A stretch of 32,015 nucleotides of DNA from an uncultured bacterium (GCA_905214425.1 CAJMLY010000021.1:1-32015); one strand, 5' to 3'; shown: positions 6,364 to 14,319, counted from the first letter of the stretch. A program made the numbers and translations. The notes: a model not told the origin generated them from the sequence alone.

Positions 6364-7701
6364 ATGAACCAGCAGAACATCGATTACGTACTCCGCTCCG
6401 TAGAGCAGCGTGACATCCGCTTTGTGCGTCTGTGGTTTGTCGACATTCTCGGCCGCCTCAAGAACTTTGCCATTAGCCCCGAGGACCTCGAGGTCGCTTT
6501 TGAGGAGGGTATTGGCTTTGACGGCTCCGCCATCGAGGGCTTTGCCACGCCCGAGGAAGCCGATATGCTGGCGTTTCCCGATGCTTCGACCTTCCAAATC
6601 CTGCCGTGGCGCCCGAGCCACAACGGCGTCGCCCGCGTGTTCTGCGATGTGTGCACCCCCGATCGCAAGCCGTTTGCCGGCGACCCGCGCGATGCCCTGC
6701 GCCGCATGTTCCGCAAGGCCGAGAAGGCCGGCTATCTGCTCAACGTGGGCGCCGAGCTGGAGTATTACTATTTCCCCGACGAGCACACCCCCGAGCCGCT
6801 CGACAACGTGGGCTACTTCGATCTTTCGGTGAGCGATGCCGCTCGCGACCTGCGTCGCAACACAGTCCTCACGCTCGAGAAGATGTCCGTGCCCGTGGAG
6901 TACACCTTCCACGCCGCCGGCCGCTCACAGCACGGCATGAGTCTGCGCCACGCCGAGGCCCTGAGCATGTCTGACGCCATCACCACGGCCAAGCTCATCA
7001 TTAAGCAGCAGGCTTACGAGAGCGGTTGCCACGCCTCCTTTATGCCCAAGCCGTTGGCAGGCGAGGACGGCAGCGCCATGTTTTTGCATCAGTCGCTATT
7101 CGACCACGACGGCAACAACGTCTTTTGGGGCGAGGACGACGAGAAGTACCACCTCTCCGATATCGCCAAGCACTACATGGCCGGCATCCTGGCGCACGCG
7201 CGCGAGATCAGCGCCATCACCAACCCCACGGTAAACTCGTACAAGCGCATTACTACCGGCGGCGACTCCGTGCCGCAGTACGCCACGTGGGGCCTGCGCA
7301 ACCGCGCGAGTATGGTCCGCATTCCGGTCTACAAGCCCGGCAAGCAGCTGTCCACGCGCATCGAGCTTCGCAGCCCCGACCCCATGGCCAACCCGTACCT
7401 GGTCAACGCCGTCACGCTGGCAGCTGGTCTGGACGGCATCGAGCGCAAGCTGGAGCTCCCACCCGAGGCAACGGCCGAGACGCTCAAGCTTACCGACCGT
7501 CAGATGGTCGAGGCCGGCTACACGCCGCTGCCGCGTTCGCTCAAAGAGGCCCTCGACGTCTTTGAGGACTCGCAGTTTATGAAGGATGCCCTCGGCGAGC
7601 ACATCCACAGCTTCTTCCTCAAAAAGAAGCGCGACGAATGGCATAAGTTTGAGTCCACGATCACCGAGTGGGAGATCAAGCACTACCTGGCGAACTCCTA
7701 A
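6364..7701 (+). CDS. Type I glutamine synthetase homologue with altered metal sites
   Basis: A 445-residue protein of glutamine synthetase type I, full length and co-linear with the Bacillus enzyme. The beta-grasp domain carries FDGSAIEG (D53), and the catalytic domain keeps E131 and E133, NPTVNSYKR, NRASMVRIP, and STRIELRSPDP with E334. Yet three of the residues I recall as metal ligands are changed: where the family has HEV...GQHE, this has HAA...SQHG (A184, G191), and where it has GSGMH it has GSAMF (F240). The flap glutamate of GYEAP is also replaced in GGDSVP. The enzyme may be inactive, use another substrate, or act as a sensor. AAGGGGAG precedes the ATG. A GlnR-like gene follows 50 bases downstream, probably co-transcribed. 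Family assignment is firm; enzymatic activity is in doubt, so no glnA symbol is given. Confidence 0.88.
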   Translation: MNQQNIDYVLRSVEQRDIRFVRLWFVDILGRLKNFAISPEDLEVAFEEGIGFDGSAIEGFATPEEADMLAFPDASTFQILPWRPSHNGVARVFCDVCTPDRKPFAGDPRDALRRMFRKAEKAGYLLNVGAELEYYYFPDEHTPEPLDNVGYFDLSVSDAARDLRRNTVLTLEKMSVPVEYTFHAAGRSQHGMSLRHAEALSMSDAITTAKLIIKQQAYESGCHASFMPKPLAGEDGSAMFLHQSLFDHDGNNVFWGEDDEKYHLSDIAKHYMAGILAHAREISAITNPTVNSYKRITTGGDSVPQYATWGLRNRASMVRIPVYKPGKQLSTRIELRSPDPMANPYLVNAVTLAAGLDGIERKLELPPEATAETLKLTDRQMVEAGYTPLPRSLKEALDVFEDSQFMKDALGEHIHSFFLKKKRDEWHKFESTITEWEIKHYLANS

Positions 7702-7751
7702 TCGCGCTGGCTTGTTCCAGTACGATTGAGCTCATTTCTTTGGAGGCCGAT

Positions 7752-8414
7752 ATGTCCGAAAAGAGTGCCCTGTTCATGGCGCGCACGACGCGCTTCCACG
7801 AGTTTGCCCGCAGCTTGACGACCACCCTGGGTGTCGAGGTGAGCCTGGCTACTCCCGATTCGCCGACCGCGGCGCACGACTTTGACCTGCTGATCCTCGA
7901 TTCCGACGGCATTCGCAGCGATCGCATCGATCAGATTGCCAAGTGGCTTGATGATCGTGGCGGCGTTCCCATGCTGGTGATCGTCGACGACGAGGCCCTC
8001 GGCACCCTGCGTCTGCCGAATCACGCGCATGCCGACTTTGTATGCCCCACGGCGACGCCCAACGAGCTTAAGGCTCGTGCGCAGCGCCTGATGGGCGAGG
8101 AGGAGACCGTCACCGCCGACGATGTGCTCAACATCGATAACCTCGAGATTAACCTGGCTACCTACCAGGTGACGCTCGACGATGAGCCCATCGACCTGAC
8201 GCTGATGGAGTACTCGCTGCTGAGCTTTTTGGCGACGCACCCCAACCGTGCCTACAGCCGCGAGGTGTTGCTGCACCGCGTGTGGGGCTTTGAGTACTGC
8301 GGCGGCACGCGCACCGTCGACGTGCACATCCGACGCATCCGCTCCAAGGTGGGCCCGCAGATCGCGGCGCACATCACCACCGTCCGCGGCGTGGGCTATC
8401 TGTTTAAGGACTAG
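7752..8414 (+). CDS. GlnR-like OmpR-family response regulator
   Basis: A 220-residue regulator with a receiver-like N-terminal half and an OmpR winged helix in the C-terminal half (LTLMEYSLLSFLATHPNR, then SREVLLHRVWGFEYCGGTRT, then VDVHIRRIRSKVG, then TTVRGVGYLFKD). The HRVWGFEYCGGTRTVDVH segment closely recalls actinobacterial GlnR, the orphan regulator of nitrogen genes. The receiver lacks the usual N-terminal acidic pair and the conserved lysine, although an aspartate survives in LLILDSDG; no sensor kinase gene is adjacent. It is therefore probably an atypical receiver not controlled by ordinary phosphorylation. GGAGG lies six bases before the ATG at 7752. Its place right behind the GS homologue supports a nitrogen role. 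Confidence 0.88.
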   Translation: MSEKSALFMARTTRFHEFARSLTTTLGVEVSLATPDSPTAAHDFDLLILDSDGIRSDRIDQIAKWLDDRGGVPMLVIVDDEALGTLRLPNHAHADFVCPTATPNELKARAQRLMGEEETVTADDVLNIDNLEINLATYQVTLDDEPIDLTLMEYSLLSFLATHPNRAYSREVLLHRVWGFEYCGGTRTVDVHIRRIRSKVGPQIAAHITTVRGVGYLFKD

Positions 8415-8418
8415 ATTT

Positions 8419-8451
8419 CCACCACAAAGGGGACAGGCACCTTCGTGGTGG
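8419..8451. repeat. CCACCACAAAGG hairpin element, copy 1
   Basis: CCACCACAAAGG (8419-8430) pairs with CCTTCGTGGTGG (8440-8451) with one mismatch; the loop is GGACAGGCA. It begins five bases after the stop codon of the GlnR-like gene and is followed by TTTTG, so it may double as a terminator. Three related copies lie further along the window. Confidence 0.8.
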
Positions 8452-8569
8452 TTTTGACGCAGGTGCGGGTTCCCCTCGAATCTGCAACAGAACTTAAGCC
8501 TTCCTAAAAGATTGCGTTCTCATACACTTGCGCCCGCATATTGGGGTACAACTCAACGTGAACAATGAT

Positions 8570-8593
8570 GGCCCGCCACATGTTTGGCGGGCC
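8570..8593 (+). promoter_or_regulatory. GC-rich hairpin in the htrA leader
   Basis: GGCCCGCC (8570-8577) pairs with GGCGGGCC (8586-8593) around an eight-base loop and is followed by TTTGGTTATTT. It lies 30 bases upstream of the HtrA start codon. It could be a weak terminator or attenuator in the leader, or protect the mRNA. The rest of the 8452-8569 gap shows no certain promoter. Confidence 0.55.
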
Positions 8594-8622
8594 TTTGGTT
8601 ATTTGACGAAAGGATCGCAGCC

Positions 8623-10083
8623 ATGAGCGAGTACGATTCCCAGCGTCCCCAGGATGCGGGCAACGCCGGCGAGACCCAGCAACAGCCGCGCGTGCAGGTG
8701 GAGTCGACGCCTGCCGACAGCAACATTCCCTACGTGCAGGCCTACGACACGCAGACCGGAAAGCCGCTGGGCAGCCAGCAGGTTGTAAACAAGCACACGG
8801 TGGTCAAGACCAAGACCAAAAAGCTGCCGATTTTTATTACGGCACTCGCCGGCTGTGCCTGCGGCGCCCTGCTGGTCATTGCGCTCATTATGAGCGGCAC
8901 GCTCGATATCGGCGGCGGCAAGAATGCCGTGACGGCGGGCGCTTCGGGCTCGTCGACGCAAAAGATCACGATCGACTCGGAGGACACCACACTTGCCGAG
9001 GCCGTTTCTGCCAAGGCCCTGCCCTCCGTCGTTTCCATCACCGCCACTTCGAGCGGCGGCCAGAATGGCTCGCTTTCGCAGTCTGCCGACGAGTCGGACA
9101 ACTCGGGCAGCGTCGGTTCGGGCGTGGTGCTCGATACCGAGGGCCACATCCTCACCAACAACCACGTGGTCGATGGTTACGACCAGTACGTGGTGACCAT
9201 GGACGACGGCACCACGTACGAGGCCGAGTTCGTGGGCAACGATGCTTCGAGCGACCTAGCCGTCATCAAGCTCAAGGATGCCGATGCCTCCAAGCTCACG
9301 CCGATCGAGATTGGTGATTCCTCCAAGCTCAACGTGGGCGAGTGGGTTATGGCCATCGGTTCGCCGTTCGGCAACGAGCAGTCTGTCTCCACGGGCATCG
9401 TCTCGGCGCTGTATCGCTCCACGGCCATGAGCTCTACCAGCGGTAACACCATCTATGCCAACATGATCCAGACCGATGCCGCCATCAACCCGGGCAACTC
9501 CGGCGGCGCGCTCGTCAACGACAATGGCGAGCTCGTGGGTATCAACTCGCTCATCGAGAGCTACTCGGGCTCCAGCTCGGGCGTGGGCTTTGCCATTCCG
9601 GTTAACTACGCCAAGAACATTGCCGACCAGATTATCGACGGCAAGACGCCGGTGCATCCGTATCTGGGCGCCACACTTTCGAGCGTCAATGCGCTTAACG
9701 CCCGCACCAACAAGCTGAGCACCGATAGCGGCGCGTATGTGGTGAGCGTCGTTGAGGATGGTCCTGCTGCTAAGGCCGGAATTCAGGAGGGCGACGTCAT
9801 CACCAAGCTGGGCGACGACGAGATCACGAGCGCCGATGGCCTGATCATCGCACTGCGCAGCCACGAGGTGGGCGAGAAGGTCGAGATCACGCTTATGCGC
9901 GGCAAGGACGAGAAGAAGGTCACGGTTGAGCTGGGCTCCGATGAGGAGTTGCAGAACCAGCAGCAGGACGACAGCTCGACCGACACCGGCAACGGCGGTA
10001 TTACCGACGAGCAGCTGCGCCAGTACCTGGAGGAGCTGCTGGGCCAGCAGGGTCAGGGCCAGGGCTACGGCCAGGGCTACTAG
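8623..10083 (+). CDS. Membrane-anchored HtrA/DegP-type serine protease with PDZ domain
   Basis: A 486-residue trypsin-like protease of the HtrA family. Residues 1-65 are polar and cytoplasmic, a single membrane helix lies near 68-90 (KLPIFITALAGCACGALLVI), and the protease domain faces outside. The catalytic triad is visible: H181 in ILTNNHVVDG, D211 in SSDLAVIKL, and S293 in NPGNSGGAL. A PDZ domain follows (about 370-460; VVSVVEDGPAAKAGIQEGD), then a Gln/Gly-rich tail ending GQGYGQGY. Such proteins degrade or refold damaged secreted proteins. GAAAGGA precedes the ATG at 8623; an upstream in-frame ATG at 8584 falls inside the leader hairpin and is rejected. Single gene, closed by a strong terminator. 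Confidence 0.94.
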   Translation: MSEYDSQRPQDAGNAGETQQQPRVQVESTPADSNIPYVQAYDTQTGKPLGSQQVVNKHTVVKTKTKKLPIFITALAGCACGALLVIALIMSGTLDIGGGKNAVTAGASGSSTQKITIDSEDTTLAEAVSAKALPSVVSITATSSGGQNGSLSQSADESDNSGSVGSGVVLDTEGHILTNNHVVDGYDQYVVTMDDGTTYEAEFVGNDASSDLAVIKLKDADASKLTPIEIGDSSKLNVGEWVMAIGSPFGNEQSVSTGIVSALYRSTAMSSTSGNTIYANMIQTDAAINPGNSGGALVNDNGELVGINSLIESYSGSSSGVGFAIPVNYAKNIADQIIDGKTPVHPYLGATLSSVNALNARTNKLSTDSGAYVVSVVEDGPAAKAGIQEGDVITKLGDDEITSADGLIIALRSHEVGEKVEITLMRGKDEKKVTVELGSDEELQNQQQDDSSTDTGNGGITDEQLRQYLEELLGQQGQGQGYGQGY

Positions 10084-10110
10084 CGAGCCGTTTCGCATAT
10101 GCCGAAGCCA

Positions 10111-10150
10111 GAGGGGCTGTCCCGCCAAGTGTGGGACAGCCCCTCTTTTC
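10111..10150 (+). terminator. Intrinsic terminator of the HtrA gene
   Basis: GAGGGGCTGTCCC (10111-10123) pairs perfectly with GGGACAGCCCCTC (10133-10145) and is followed by TTTTCTT. It lies 28 bases after the stop codon. Confidence 0.92.
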
Positions 10151-10220
10151 TTATTGATCCGTTGGGGACGGAGGAAAACGGATCGCTTGGGGCTGACAAG
10201 AGGCCTGGTCCGGAATGGTC

Positions 10221-10423
10221 TGGACAGTTAGTTCAGATACGTATAAATCTGGGGCAGCTTGGGATGCGTTTTGAGCAATTTTTGATTGGGATGGGGCTCG
10301 AATGGGTGTTTGGAAGGGAGAGCGGGACGTTTACATGGTCTCGAGGAGCCCAAATTAGTTGAAACAGGGGTGTTCGTGCCTGATTCAGCTCTAGGATTTA
10401 TACGTATCTGAACTAACTGTCCA
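10221..10423. mobile_element. 203-bp MITE-like element with 29-bp terminal inverted repeats
   Basis: The ends 10221-10249 and 10395-10423 are perfect inverted repeats of 29 bases (starting TGGACAGTTAGTTCAG). Weaker symmetry continues about ten bases outward on both sides. The interior has no transposase or credible gene. No target-site duplication is evident to me. It sits in the 448-base gap between the HtrA gene terminator and ligA. It is most simply a non-autonomous transposable element moved by a transposase encoded elsewhere, though a long RNA hairpin is possible. Confidence 0.7.
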
Positions 10424-10531
10424 CTCCAGTCTGGCGGCTGCCGATTCGGTGCGGTTCGAGACCGCTATTCGGCCTCATTGCGACCGGTGGTACTCTTGTA
10501 TCCGTTTGAAATCGAGCGAAGGAGTGCCGCT

Positions 10532-12760
10532 ATGGAGCAATCGAGCCTGTTTGGTGACGGCGTGGACATCGATACCGAAACGCCCGCGACCGCGGAAGCC
10601 ACCGCACCGACCGATGCCCGTGCCCAGGCGGCAGCGCGTGCGGCCGAGCTGCGCCACGAGCTCGATTACCACGCCTATCGCTACTACATGCTCGATGCGC
10701 CCGAGATCACGGACGCCGCCTTTGACAAAATGCTCGTTGAGCTGCAGGAAATCGAGGCTACCTACCCCGACCTGGTGACGCCCGACAGCTATACCCAGCG
10801 CGTGGGTGGCTACGTGAGCGAGCAGTTTACGCCGGTCACGCACATGGCACGCATGTATTCCATGGACGATGCCATGGATCTGGACGAGCTCGACGCATGG
10901 CTCCAGCGCACCGAGGATGCGCTCGGTGCCGGCAGCGTTACCTATACCTGCGAGCTTAAGATCGACGGTCTGGGCGTGGCCCTTACCTACCAAAACGGCA
11001 CCTTCGTACGCGCAGCCACACGCGGCGATGGTACCACGGGCGAGGACGTGTCGCTCAACGTCCGTACCATCAAGGATGTGCCCATGCACCTGTCCGAGGC
11101 GGCGCTCGTCCACATGGGCGCCGACCGCGAGCGCACCATTGAGGTGCGCGGCGAGGTCTATATGCCCAAAGGCAGCTTTGTTCGTCTGAATGAAGAGGCC
11201 GATGCCGAGGGTCGCGACCCCTTTGCCAACCCGCGCAACGCCGCTGCAGGATCCCTGCGCCAAAAGGATCCCAAGGTCACGGCGCGCCGCGACCTGGCTA
11301 CCTTTATCTACGCCATCGCCGATACCGACCCGCTGCACGTCCACAGCCAGCGCGAGTTTCTGGACTGGCTGCGTAGCGCCGGCTTTAGCGTCAACCCCAA
11401 CGTGGCTCGTTGCGCCACGCCGGCCGAGGTCCACGAGTTCTGTGCCCAGGCGCTCGAGCACCGCGGCGACCTGGATTACGACATCGACGGCGTGGTCGTA
11501 AAGGTCGACAGCTTTCAACAGCAGCTCGACCTGGGCTTTACCGCCCGCGCGCCGCGCTGGGCCATTGCCTTTAAGTTCCCGCCCGAGGAAAAGCAGACCG
11601 TCCTGCGCGAAATTCGCATCCAGGTGGGCCGCACCGGTGTGCTCACGCCGGTCGCCGAGTTCGACCCGGTGACGGTTGCCGGTTCCACCATCGCGCGTGC
11701 CACGCTGCACAACATCGATGAGATCCGTCGCAAAAACGTGCGCGAGGGTGACGCCATCATCGTGCACAAGGCGGGCGACGTAATCCCCGAGGTCGTGGGC
11801 CCGGTGCTCGACAAGCGTCCGGCCGATTCGGTCGACTGGCACATGCCCGAGGTCTGCCCCGTGTGCGGCAGCCCCGTGGTCCACGAGGACGGCGAGGTGG
11901 CCTACCGCTGCGTCTCCATCGATTGCCCCGCGCAGCTCAAGGAACGCCTGCTCCACTGGGTGAGCCGCGGCTGCATGGACGTCGACGGCCTGGGCGACGA
12001 GATCGTCGACAAGATGATCGCCGCCGGGCTGATTCACGATGTCGCGGACTTCTACCAGCTCACGGTAGACGACATCGCCGGACTGGATACGGGGCGCGTG
12101 TACGCCAGCTCCAACAGCAAAAAGGGCGTCAAGAAGGGCGACCCCATCCCGGTGGGCCTTAAGACGGCCGAGAAAATCATCGCCGAGCTCAACAAGTCCA
12201 AGAGCCAGCCGCTCGGTCGCGTGCTGTTTGCCCTGGGCATCCGCCACGTGGGCAAGAGCGTGGGCGAGGTCATCGCCGAGAGATTCCTGTCGATCGACAA
12301 GCTCATCTTGGCGAGCGAAGAGGACATCGCCGAGTGCGAGGGCATTGGTCCCAAGATTGCGGCGAGCGTCAAGCAGTTCCTGGCCGTGCCCGAAAACCTC
12401 GCCGTGCTGGAGCGCCTGCGCCAGGCGGGCCTGTCGCTCGAGGTCGACTTGGGTGCCGCACACGCGCAGGCCGCAGCCGACGCTGGCGTGGCAGGCGAGC
12501 TTGCTGACGCACAGCCACTCGCGGGTCTGACCTTCGTGCTGACCGGTACGCTCGTCAACCGCACGCGCGACGAGGCGGGCGCGGCGCTCAAGGTGCTCGG
12601 CGCCAAGGTTTCGGGCAGCGTGTCAAAGAAGACGAGCTATCTGGTTGCCGGTCCCAAGGCGGGCTCCAAGCTCACCAAAGCCGAACAGCTAGGCGTACCC
12701 GTGTTGGACGAGGATGCACTCGAGCAGATCTTGGCTACTGGTGAGGTGCCCCAGGCTTAG
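10532..12760 (+). CDS. ligA: NAD-dependent DNA ligase LigA
   Basis: A 742-residue NAD+-dependent DNA ligase that seals nicks during replication and repair. The domains run in order: Ia (YHAYRYYMLDAPEITDAAFD, about 52-71, NAD binding), adenylation domain with the nucleophilic lysine K143 in CELKIDGLG and RGDGTTGEDV, OB fold, a four-cysteine zinc finger (C442, C445, C460, C465), helix-hairpin-helix region, and a C-terminal BRCT domain (about 665-742; LTFVLTGTLVNRTRDEA). The N terminus carries an extra 35-residue polar extension rich in Asp, Thr and Ala. Start 10532 follows AAGGAG; an upstream in-frame ATG lacks a site. Essential housekeeping gene with no operon partner here; a strong terminator follows. 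Confidence 0.97.
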   Translation: MEQSSLFGDGVDIDTETPATAEATAPTDARAQAAARAAELRHELDYHAYRYYMLDAPEITDAAFDKMLVELQEIEATYPDLVTPDSYTQRVGGYVSEQFTPVTHMARMYSMDDAMDLDELDAWLQRTEDALGAGSVTYTCELKIDGLGVALTYQNGTFVRAATRGDGTTGEDVSLNVRTIKDVPMHLSEAALVHMGADRERTIEVRGEVYMPKGSFVRLNEEADAEGRDPFANPRNAAAGSLRQKDPKVTARRDLATFIYAIADTDPLHVHSQREFLDWLRSAGFSVNPNVARCATPAEVHEFCAQALEHRGDLDYDIDGVVVKVDSFQQQLDLGFTARAPRWAIAFKFPPEEKQTVLREIRIQVGRTGVLTPVAEFDPVTVAGSTIARATLHNIDEIRRKNVREGDAIIVHKAGDVIPEVVGPVLDKRPADSVDWHMPEVCPVCGSPVVHEDGEVAYRCVSIDCPAQLKERLLHWVSRGCMDVDGLGDEIVDKMIAAGLIHDVADFYQLTVDDIAGLDTGRVYASSNSKKGVKKGDPIPVGLKTAEKIIAELNKSKSQPLGRVLFALGIRHVGKSVGEVIAERFLSIDKLILASEEDIAECEGIGPKIAASVKQFLAVPENLAVLERLRQAGLSLEVDLGAAHAQAAADAGVAGELADAQPLAGLTFVLTGTLVNRTRDEAGAALKVLGAKVSGSVSKKTSYLVAGPKAGSKLTKAEQLGVPVLDEDALEQILATGEVPQA

Positions 12761-12780
12761 GACATCGATAATCAAATTAG

Positions 12781-12820
12781 AAAACCTCCCGGAAAGGTTG
12801 ATACTTTCCGGGAGGTTTTT
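12781..12820 (+). terminator. Intrinsic terminator of ligA
   Basis: AAAACCTCCCGGAAAG (12781-12796) pairs with CTTTCCGGGAGGTTTT (12804-12819) with a seven-base loop and T-rich 3' end. It is nearly symmetrical, so it may also stop transcripts from the right. Confidence 0.93.
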
Positions 12821-12905
12821 ATTTGGGCGTGGTGGCGGGCAGCATGATCTGCGTCATGTAGGTTGCTGAGGGTGACCCTGCGGAGCGGTGTCGTTCCGGA
12901 GCGAT
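12819..12905 (-). pseudogene. Relic gene tail, copy A
   Basis: On the minus strand a frame ends SATYMTQIMLPATTPK followed by TAA at 12819. It closely matches, without gaps, the relic tail at 14277 (ATYVTQITVPVAPSK), with differences mostly at silent-type positions. No start or domain is present. I do not recognise the parent protein. The identity is inferred only from the pairwise similarity of the two tails. Confidence 0.45.
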
Positions 12906-12977
12906 AGAAGATTCATACAAAGCAAAGGGGCCCCGCAGTTAGGTTCCACAACGGGGCTGCCCCATTGTGATGAGTTT

Positions 12978-13011
12978 TATACACTTTAACATTAACATTA
13001 ACGTGTATACT
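12978..13011 (+). promoter_or_regulatory. Promoter and palindromic operator of the first toxin-antitoxin pair
   Basis: TATACAC (12978-12984) and GTGTATA (13003-13009) form a dyad around three TTAACA-like direct repeats. The right arm overlaps the -10 hexamer TATACT (13006-13011), with a weak -35 (ACTTTA) 17 bases upstream. Autorepression by the antitoxin or the complex is the usual pattern for such modules. Confidence 0.55.
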
Positions 13012-13044
13012 TAGCAGTGAAGATATATGTTGAGAGGAGCAGTT

Positions 13045-13437
13045 ATGGTTACCGTCGCGTTTTCGGAACTGCGCCAAAACCTTACGCAGGTGGCCGAAAA
13101 GGTTGCCAATGAGGGCGAGGAGGTTGTGGTCTTCAAGCGGAGCAAGCCGTTGTTCAAGATCGTGCCGCTCGACTATCAAAGCCCGGTTGCAGTGGAATAT
13201 GACGCTGCCCAGGAGCGCGGGGGTGCAAAGCCGACGTGCGGCTCGGACAAGCCCAAGCGCGACGTGGGTACGATGTGGCATCCCAAGATCACCTGGAAGG
13301 AGATCCGTGAGATGCTCGCGGAGAATGAGGACTACCAGGAGTATCTCGATATCGTAGCCAAAATGCCAAAAGGAACGCCGCTCGATACGATGACGGTTGA
13401 AGATGAAAAGCGCGTCGCGAGGGAGCGCTACCTATGA
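13045..13437 (+). CDS. Phd/YefM-like antitoxin
   Basis: A 130-residue protein. The first 50 residues (VTVAFSELRQNLTQVAEKVA, then EVVVFKRSKPLFKIVPLD) match the Phd/YefM antitoxin fold that binds DNA as a dimer. The rest is an unusually long tail rich in charged residues, which presumably wraps the toxin. AGAGGAG precedes the ATG at 13045; an earlier ATG at 13027 has no ribosome site. The stop overlaps the start of the PIN toxin gene (ATGA), the translational coupling typical of antitoxin-toxin pairs. It probably represses its own promoter at 12978-13011. Confidence 0.85.
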   Translation: MVTVAFSELRQNLTQVAEKVANEGEEVVVFKRSKPLFKIVPLDYQSPVAVEYDAAQERGGAKPTCGSDKPKRDVGTMWHPKITWKEIREMLAENEDYQEYLDIVAKMPKGTPLDTMTVEDEKRVARERYL

Positions 13438-13856
13438 GAGCATTTCTCGATACCAATTTTCTGCTCGATTGCGTGCTTCCGGGCCGGCCGGAGCACGCAG
13501 CGGCGCAAACGATCAAGGGGCTCGTCGACGTGGGGCTTATCGAAGGCGTTGTTTCGGCCTGCTCTCTCAAGGACGCGTATTACATTCTCACCAAACAGGC
13601 CGGCGAGGCGCGCGGGCGCGAGGTAGTGCGCGACTGCCTTAAGAGCTACTCGGTAGAGTCTCTCGACCAAGAGGCTTGTTTTGCCTCCGCCTATTCCGAT
13701 GAGCCGGACTTTGAGGACGGCTGTATCCGTGCGATGGCCGAGCGTGCCGGCGTGGACTTTATTATCACGCGTGACCGCGCCGCTTTTGTGCGCTCGACCA
13801 TCAAGACCTTCTCGCCTGCAGAGTTCATCCGTGCGTTTCCGATTCCGGAGGAGTAA
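13434..13856 (+). CDS. PIN-domain toxin (VapC-like ribonuclease)
   Basis: A 140-residue PIN-domain protein, the usual size for VapC-type toxins. The acidic metal-binding residues are in place: D6 in RAFLDTNFLLD, D47 in CSLKDAYYI, D95 in DFEDGCIRAMAERAGVDF and D114 in IITRD. PIN toxins cut RNA, often tRNA or rRNA, when the unstable antitoxin is lost. Its start overlaps the antitoxin stop by four bases. The Phd-like antitoxin partner is a common mix-and-match combination. It appears intact and probably active. Confidence 0.88.
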   Translation: MRAFLDTNFLLDCVLPGRPEHAAAQTIKGLVDVGLIEGVVSACSLKDAYYILTKQAGEARGREVVRDCLKSYSVESLDQEACFASAYSDEPDFEDGCIRAMAERAGVDFIITRDRAAFVRSTIKTFSPAEFIRAFPIPEE

Positions 13857-13929
13857 AACCGCCATATCGAGGACTGTCTCCAGTGTGGTAGATCTTCTGT
13901 AGCCGACGCTCGTTAGTTGAGCTACACTT

Positions 13930-13951
13930 CATAATTATGTACATAATTATG
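13930..13951. promoter_or_regulatory. Operator palindrome of the second antitoxin gene
   Basis: Two copies of CATAATTATG, themselves palindromic, flank the bases TA and make a perfect 22-base palindrome centred on TGTACA. TGTACA is the core I recall for YefM-YoeB operators. It lies 13 bases upstream of the antitoxin start codon, so it overlaps the promoter or leader. Confidence 0.7.
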
Positions 13952-13964
13952 ATTGGAGTTGAAC

Positions 13965-14234
13965 ATGCCCGTTTGCGTTCCAATTAAAGATATGCGGGAC
14001 ACCGCGAAATTCTCGGAGCTCGTTGAAACTACTCCTGGTCCAGTGACTGTTACAAAAAACGGCTATAGCAAATTTGTTGTACTTCGATCCGAGGACTACG
14101 ACCTCATGGTTCAGGAACAGGCTAAGGCTCGTCTGATGGCTCGTATAGCTGTGGCCGAGCGGGAGCGTGCTGCTGGCATGGCGCGTGATGCCTTTGAGGC
14201 TCTCGATGACCTTGAGGCAAAATATGGCCTATAA
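13965..14234 (+). CDS. YefM/Phd-family antitoxin, apparently orphaned
   Basis: An 89-residue antitoxin of the Phd/YefM family: PIKDMRDTAKFSELVETTPG followed by PVTVTKNGYSKFVVLRSEDYD is the DNA-binding core, and the helical tail (RIAVAERERAAGMARDAFEA) would cover the toxin. GGAGTT precedes the ATG at 13965. The operator just upstream has the TGTACA core. The stop overlaps a toxin start at 14224, but that toxin is broken after about 15 residues. The gene may survive as a self-regulating repressor or as an anti-addiction antitoxin against related toxins elsewhere. Confidence 0.88.
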   Translation: MPVCVPIKDMRDTAKFSELVETTPGPVTVTKNGYSKFVVLRSEDYDLMVQEQAKARLMARIAVAERERAAGMARDAFEALDDLEAKYGL

Positions 14235-14319
14235 CGTCAAGATTCTGCCTTCAGCCGAACGTTTTCTGGGCAGTTCTTATTTGGACGGGGCAACCGGCAC
14301 CGTGATCTGCGTCACATAG
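14224..14319 (+). pseudogene. Truncated RelE/ParE-type toxin
   Basis: The frame opens with MAYNVKILPSAERFL, the characteristic first strand and helix of RelE/ParE toxins, and overlaps the antitoxin stop by 11 bases. After residue 15 the sequence leaves the family and stops at 14319. The break lies at about 14270, exactly where similarity to the relic tail at 12815 begins. A normal toxin has 85-100 residues, so this one cannot be active. Confidence 0.7.

Noticed and set aside
8584..8622. Upstream start for the HtrA protein
   Set aside because: The ATG lies inside the leader hairpin and has no ribosome site; GAAAGGA precedes the ATG at 8623.
10099..10362. Small plus-strand open frame after the HtrA gene
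   Set aside because: It runs through the terminator and the MITE-like element and has no plausible ribosome site or domain.
10475..12463. Long minus-strand open frame of 662 codons opposite ligA
   Set aside because: Shadow of ligA caused by codon bias; its translation resembles no family.
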